Shown here piece by piece: positions 4,436-8,171 of a stretch of 8,171 nucleotides of DNA. The stretch comes from Fidelibacterota bacterium 46_43 (lineage in GTDB: Bacteria > Fidelibacterota > Fidelibacteria > Fidelibacterales > Fidelibacteraceae): the NCBI GenBank assembly GCA_001509335.1, contig LGGY01000023.1:1-8171 (forward strand), read 5' to 3'. The notes under the pieces were generated by a model, which was not told the origin of the DNA, did no database searches, and saw only the letters and a list, made by a program, of their open reading frames with translations. A program made the translations under genes and the position numbers. Every line of letters begins with the position of its first letter. Position 1 is the first letter of the stretch.

Positions 4436-7378
4436 ATGAAGTATGCAATCAGATTCCGGCATTTTGTACCCTTCATGCTGCTTGTGGTCCTGACATCTCT
4501 GGCTTTTGGACAGGGGATGTCTGTGGAAGCAATTCAAAAAGCGATTGACGAAGCCGGTTACAACTGGAAAGCCGGCGAAACGGAAATCTCGAAAATGAGC
4601 CCGGAAGCCCGGCGGCAACTCCTGGGAGATACAGGGCCGCGGGAAAAAAATATCGATGATCAAATCATTGATTTACCGGTGGTGGAAAATCTTCCGTCCC
4701 ATTTTGACTGGCGGGACAACAACGGGAACTGGGTGACACCGGTGAAGAACCAGAATCCTGCAGGAAGCTGCTGGTCCTTCTCGGCGACAGCTCAGCTGGA
4801 ATCTTGGTATCGGATTATTACAGATGATCCGGATACCCTCATCGATCTTTCTGAACAGTTTCTTATTTCCTGTAACGATGAGGCAACGGCAAACGAAGGT
4901 TACTTTACCGGGTATGCCCTGGATTTTATTCTGGAAGTGGGAGGTGTTCCCTCTGAAAGCTGTTTCCCCTATACAGCCAATGACGCTCCCTGCACTAATG
5001 TCTGTGATAATTGGCAAAGCGAAGCCCTCACCTTTCCCGGATGGGGCTATGTGACCGGTTCAAAACCATTAATAGACAACATCAAACAGGCTGTGTATCA
5101 GCATCCCCTGAGTGTATCCATGCAGGTCTACTCGGATTTTTATAATTATACCAGCGGTGTGTACAAGCGGGTCTCTGAAACCAGTGAAGGGGGCCATGCT
5201 GTTTTGATTGTCGGTTGGGATGACATCGAACGATGCTGGATAGTGAAAAACAGCTGGGGGCCATCCTGGGGGGAAGGCGGTTATTTCCGAATTACCTGGG
5301 ATGATATGGATTTTGGATATAATGGTGTTTATGTATACAGCGGAATGACGCAAGACCCCCTGGCGATTTCAGACAATGAAATTGAACTGAATATGACAGT
5401 AGGGGATGTACGGAGTGATACCATCACGTTCACGAATATCAGCAGTGATGTGGCGGAATTTTATTCCCTCATCTATGGCGGAAAAAATGCGGATCCCTAT
5501 TTCCACATCAGTTCCTTTGATGCGTATGACGGCACATCCTGGTGGTGCGGGGATGAAAGCGTCGGTGGGTATTCAGATGGCGTTCTTCAGTATTTATATA
5601 CACCTCTTGTGGATTTAAGCGGGACTGAAACCCCTAAACTTTCTTTCATGGGAAAATGGGATGTGGAAGCCGCCGGGAATAATGAACCGGATTATGACGG
5701 ATGGGATGGCGTCAATGTGTGGGTATCCGCTGACAGCGGTGCGACCTGGACGGTGATCGAGCCTGTTACTCCGGCTTATACCTGTGAAAGCCTGTGGAGC
5801 TTTGGACATCCGGACCAGGGCTGGAATATGGGTCCCGGCATCGCCGGCTGGGCCGGTTCAAGCGATGGGTGGGTCCCTGTGGAATTTGACCTTTCAAACT
5901 ACAAATCTTCCGGTGTGATGATCCGCTTTGCCTTTGCGTCGGATCAGGGCTATTCTACAGCCGATGATCCCTCACTGACAGGATTCCTGGTCGATAATAT
6001 TGAAATCAGCGACGGAAGTAGCATCCTCCTGAGCAATACAGGCGAAGAAGCAGAAGGTTTTGTTCCCAAAGGTTTTTCAGGCACAGTGGATGAGGTGGAC
6101 TGGATCAGTGCCCAGGGTGTGAACGGTGTACTTTATCCCGGAGAATCACGAGATGTCATCCTCACGGTGGATTCGAGAGAACTTGAAGCCGGATCCTATA
6201 CCGGACAGATTCAGGTGCTTCTGAATGATTCTCTCAATTTTTACCGCTCCGTTAATTTGGTGATCAATCTGACAGAACCACCCCATGATATCTTTGTGGA
6301 AAGTCTGTCCCTGCCGGGATCGGCTTTATCCATCCTTTTCCCCATTGAAATCGGTACCGTAGTGAGCAATATAGGTCAGAATACTGAAACGGATATGAAT
6401 GTGGTGTGTTATGCCACCAAAGCAGGTGAACCTTTTTACGCTGATACATCCACATTGGCATCCATTGCACCCGGTGAATCACAGGTTGTAACCTTTAAAC
6501 CCATTACACCCATGGAAACAGGTGTCCTCGATTTCATCGTCTATCCCCTGGACCTGACAGAGGATTACAACGATTACAACGATACCCTGAAAACTACCGT
6601 GGTGGTGGGAAATATGGTGGATGATTTTGAAACGGCCAAGCCCTTTTGGGATGCCACAGGTGGATGGGGAACAACCCGGATATTCCCTGCCCATGAGGGA
6701 TACTGGACAGCCCATGTAAACGGCGGGGTTTCTCCCTATCTTCCCAATATGAATGCAACTCTCACCTTTAAACCGGGATTCGATCTGAGTCTGGCCGATG
6801 TGGTCGCCCTGAAATATTGGGTCTGGTATGTGACGGAAGCCGGTCAGGATATTTTCTATGTGGAAGCCAGTACGGATTCCGTAAACTGGACGGTGAAAGA
6901 TTCCCTCTCGGGAATTGACAACAACTGGAAAGAACGGGCTGTAAACCTGGATGATTATGCCGGCGAGGAGAAACTCTGGATCCGTTTCCGATTTGTTTCT
7001 AACGACAGCAACCAGTTGATTGGAGTGCTCCTGGATAATGTGGGGATCTACCTGGAACATGTCTCTTCTGTGGAAAAACCCCTTGCGTCCATACCCCAGA
7101 CCTGGGAACTGGACCAGAATTATCCCAATCCTTTCAACCCCGAAACTAGTATTCGCTATGGCGTGCCTCAGGCCGGTCCTGTTCAATTGAATATCTACAG
7201 CATCCGGGGTGAATTTGTAACTTCCCTGGTAAGCCGGAACCATCAGGCCGGATGGTATGAGGCCGTATGGAATGGACAAAATCAGCGGGGTATTCCCGTC
7301 AGTTCCGGTGTGTATATTTACACCCTTTCAACACCGGAAAGAATGTTGAAAAGTCATAAAATGGTCTACATGAAATAG
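4436..7378 (+). CDS. Secreted papain-family (C1A) cysteine protease, multidomain, T9SS tail
   Basis: This 980-residue exported protease starts with a signal peptide (hydrophobic 11-24, likely cleavage near FGQG) and a short propeptide (about 27-87). The C1A domain spans about 88-303: oxyanion Gln106 (KNQ), nucleophile Cys112 (GSCWSFS), His254 (GGHAVLIVGW) and Asn272 (KNSWG). Papain's Cys22 position is Ala109. Next come an Ig/BACON-like segment (308-346), a jelly-roll module of the immune-inhibitor-A/MAM type (about 353-526, with WWCGDESVGGY), the apparent remainder of the Ig/BACON-like domain (527-613), a CARDB-like domain (616-726), a second jelly-roll (727-873) and a C-terminal T9SS/FlgD-like sorting domain (889-980; YPNPFNP, SSGVYIYTL). 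It probably degrades proteins at or outside the cell surface, with the extra modules binding the substrate or surface. The start is fixed by GAGGT at 4425-4429 and the signal peptide. It is the first gene of a unit with bioY. Confidence 0.9.
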   Translation: MKYAIRFRHFVPFMLLVVLTSLAFGQGMSVEAIQKAIDEAGYNWKAGETEISKMSPEARRQLLGDTGPREKNIDDQIIDLPVVENLPSHFDWRDNNGNWVTPVKNQNPAGSCWSFSATAQLESWYRIITDDPDTLIDLSEQFLISCNDEATANEGYFTGYALDFILEVGGVPSESCFPYTANDAPCTNVCDNWQSEALTFPGWGYVTGSKPLIDNIKQAVYQHPLSVSMQVYSDFYNYTSGVYKRVSETSEGGHAVLIVGWDDIERCWIVKNSWGPSWGEGGYFRITWDDMDFGYNGVYVYSGMTQDPLAISDNEIELNMTVGDVRSDTITFTNISSDVAEFYSLIYGGKNADPYFHISSFDAYDGTSWWCGDESVGGYSDGVLQYLYTPLVDLSGTETPKLSFMGKWDVEAAGNNEPDYDGWDGVNVWVSADSGATWTVIEPVTPAYTCESLWSFGHPDQGWNMGPGIAGWAGSSDGWVPVEFDLSNYKSSGVMIRFAFASDQGYSTADDPSLTGFLVDNIEISDGSSILLSNTGEEAEGFVPKGFSGTVDEVDWISAQGVNGVLYPGESRDVILTVDSRELEAGSYTGQIQVLLNDSLNFYRSVNLVINLTEPPHDIFVESLSLPGSALSILFPIEIGTVVSNIGQNTETDMNVVCYATKAGEPFYADTSTLASIAPGESQVVTFKPITPMETGVLDFIVYPLDLTEDYNDYNDTLKTTVVVGNMVDDFETAKPFWDATGGWGTTRIFPAHEGYWTAHVNGGVSPYLPNMNATLTFKPGFDLSLADVVALKYWVWYVTEAGQDIFYVEASTDSVNWTVKDSLSGIDNNWKERAVNLDDYAGEEKLWIRFRFVSNDSNQLIGVLLDNVGIYLEHVSSVEKPLASIPQTWELDQNYPNPFNPETSIRYGVPQAGPVQLNIYSIRGEFVTSLVSRNHQAGWYEAVWNGQNQRGIPVSSGVYIYTLSTPERMLKSHKMVYMK

Positions 7379-7385
7379 AGGAGGT
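7379..7385 (+). promoter_or_regulatory. Shine-Dalgarno AGGAGGT that fixes the GTG start of bioY
   Basis: A perfect AGGAGGT follows the protease stop codon (7376-7378) without any gap and lies four bases before GTG at 7390. It supports the non-ATG start and indicates efficient, independent initiation of bioY on the shared transcript. Confidence 0.85.
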
Positions 7386-7389
7386 CTCA

Positions 7390-7959
7390 GTGTACATCAA
7401 AACAAACCAATTACGAACCGTTCAGCAGGGAGTTAAAACCTACACCTTGAATCTGGTGCTGATTGCCGCCGGATCGCTCTTTATTGCCCTGAGCGCCCGG
7501 GTGGCTGTCCCCGTCCCCTTTTCCATGGTCCCCGTGACTCTTCAGACACTGGCTGTCCTCATCGTCATGGCACTGTTGGGCTCAAAAAGGGGAACCCTGA
7601 GTATTCTCCTGTATCTTTCTGAAGGATTGACCGGCCTGCCTGTCTTTGCCATGGGTGCCGGGGGCTTTTACCATCTGACGGGTCCTACCGGTGGGTACCT
7701 GCTGGCTTTTCTTCCCATGGGCTTTCTCTTTGGGCGCTGGCTGGAATGGTCCCTGGAACATCGTTTCCTGAATGTCTGGGTCGCCGGTTTTATCACCCAT
7801 GCAGCGATTCTGTTCTTCGGCGCCCTGTGGCTCAGCCGCTTTGTCTCCTGGGAACCGGCAGTGATGAAGGGCATCATTCCCTTTATTCCCGGTGCCGTAT
7901 TCAAATCGGTAATCCTGGCCGGTATCATTAACAGGATGTCCCATAGCAGAGATAGCTGA
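7390..7959 (+). CDS. bioY: BioY, biotin transporter substrate-binding (S) component
   Basis: BioY is the membrane S component of energy-coupling-factor biotin uptake. It binds biotin and works alone or with an ATPase/EcfT module. The 189-residue protein is mostly hydrophobic with about six membrane segments. It shows the family words PVPFSMVPVTLQTLAVL (41-57), GLTGLPVFAMGAGG (79-92) and GPTGGYL (98-104). Near the end, PFIPGAVFK (164-172) replaces the more usual PFLPGD..K, so the Asp is Ala here. It starts at GTG with a perfect Shine-Dalgarno. The protease stop is 11 bp upstream, so the two are very likely co-transcribed. A terminator follows within 25 bp. No bioM/bioN (ATPase and T component) is present nearby. 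I do not see a BirA operator or biotin-related regulatory site. Confidence 0.93.
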   Translation: MYIKTNQLRTVQQGVKTYTLNLVLIAAGSLFIALSARVAVPVPFSMVPVTLQTLAVLIVMALLGSKRGTLSILLYLSEGLTGLPVFAMGAGGFYHLTGPTGGYLLAFLPMGFLFGRWLEWSLEHRFLNVWVAGFITHAAILFFGALWLSRFVSWEPAVMKGIIPFIPGAVFKSVILAGIINRMSHSRDS

Positions 7960-7981
7960 AATAATCTGCCGGACAATCTCG

Positions 7982-8008
7982 AAGCCCGCATCTTTGCGGG
8001 CTTTTTTT
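7982..8008 (+). terminator. Intrinsic terminator after bioY
   Basis: AAGCCCGCA pairs perfectly with TGCGGGCTT (9-bp stem) around a TCTT loop, and a run of seven T residues (8002-8008) follows. It ends the protease-bioY transcript about 22 bp after the bioY stop. Confidence 0.93.
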
Positions 8009-8076
8009 ATACAATTTTCTTCCCTTTAGTTTTATAAATGTTTAGGTTTTCACTGAAACGTAAGCGCAGGTTAACC

Positions 8077-8171
8077 ATGATTTTCACTAGCTCAGACCCT
8101 TTTAAAATCGGTATTGTTGAAGATTCGGCAGTGATCAGTTTGACACTGAAAAAATTGCTTGAACAATATGG
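8077..8171 (+). CDS. Response regulator receiver protein, N-terminal fragment
   Basis: Only the first 31 codons are inside the window; the frame runs off the right edge. The peptide contains KIGIVEDSAVISLTLKKLL, the beta1-alpha1 start of a CheY-like receiver domain, with the acidic pair Glu/Asp that coordinates magnesium. A weak CAGG Shine-Dalgarno (8067-8070) lies six bases before the ATG. Phosphoacceptor Asp and any output domain are beyond the edge, so a stand-alone CheY-type protein, a DNA-binding regulator and an enzyme-linked regulator are all possible. It follows the bioY terminator, so it is a separate transcription unit. Confidence 0.8.
   Translation, partial: MIFTSSDPFKIGIVEDSAVISLTLKKLLEQY

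Noticed and set aside
6479..7279. A 266-residue minus-strand open frame antisense to the protease gene
   Set aside because: The plus frame encodes clear jelly-roll and T9SS domains. The antisense protein shows no family signature and has no operon context.
8010..8038. A sigma-70-like promoter for the response regulator (TATAAA at 8033-8038)
   Set aside because: The -10-like word is reasonable, but the sequence 17 bp upstream (TACAAT) is a poor -35, and FCB-group promoters can differ from the E. coli consensus. The support is too weak to list.

Overview
The window looks like a piece of a Gram-negative genome from the FCB superphylum. The main reason is that two exported peptidases end in type IX secretion (T9SS, Por) sorting domains, one with the classic YPNPFNP start. 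That style is common in Marinimicrobia, Calditrichaeota, Ignavibacteria, Cloacimonadota and relatives. I cannot name the genus from the sequence alone.

Layout. Bases 1-187 (+) are the last codons of a patatin-like phospholipase. Bases 188-850 hold no credible gene. They are a mosaic of short degenerate tandem repeats (9-mers, several different 7-mers, 8-mers) plus one REP-like imperfect palindrome, lying between two convergent genes. Minus-strand genes then fill 851-4280 as a tightly overlapping operon, transcribed der, secreted HExxH metalloprotease, yigZ/IMPACT-family protein. The junctions are TAATG and ATGA. A 155-bp divergent region (4281-4435) with an unusual set of nested inverted repeats separates this operon from a plus-strand unit. 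That unit has a 980-residue secreted papain-family (C1A) protease with several adhesive beta-sandwich domains and a T9SS tail, then bioY 11 bp downstream, then a strong intrinsic terminator (7982-8008). The window closes with the first 31 codons of a response-regulator receiver protein.

How the genes relate. Der (ribosome assembly GTPase) and YigZ are housekeeping or conserved cytoplasmic proteins. The two peptidases probably act at the cell surface or outside the cell through T9SS, and they sit at the heads or middles of two divergent operons that share one control region. BioY would import biotin; its link with a secreted protease is positional only.

I did not find a clearly new multi-gene system. 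The least explained structures are the repeat mosaic, whose units also encode the last eight residues of both flanking genes, and the extended dyad between the divergent operons. A probable domain-inside-a-domain arrangement in the papain-like protease is also worth checking.
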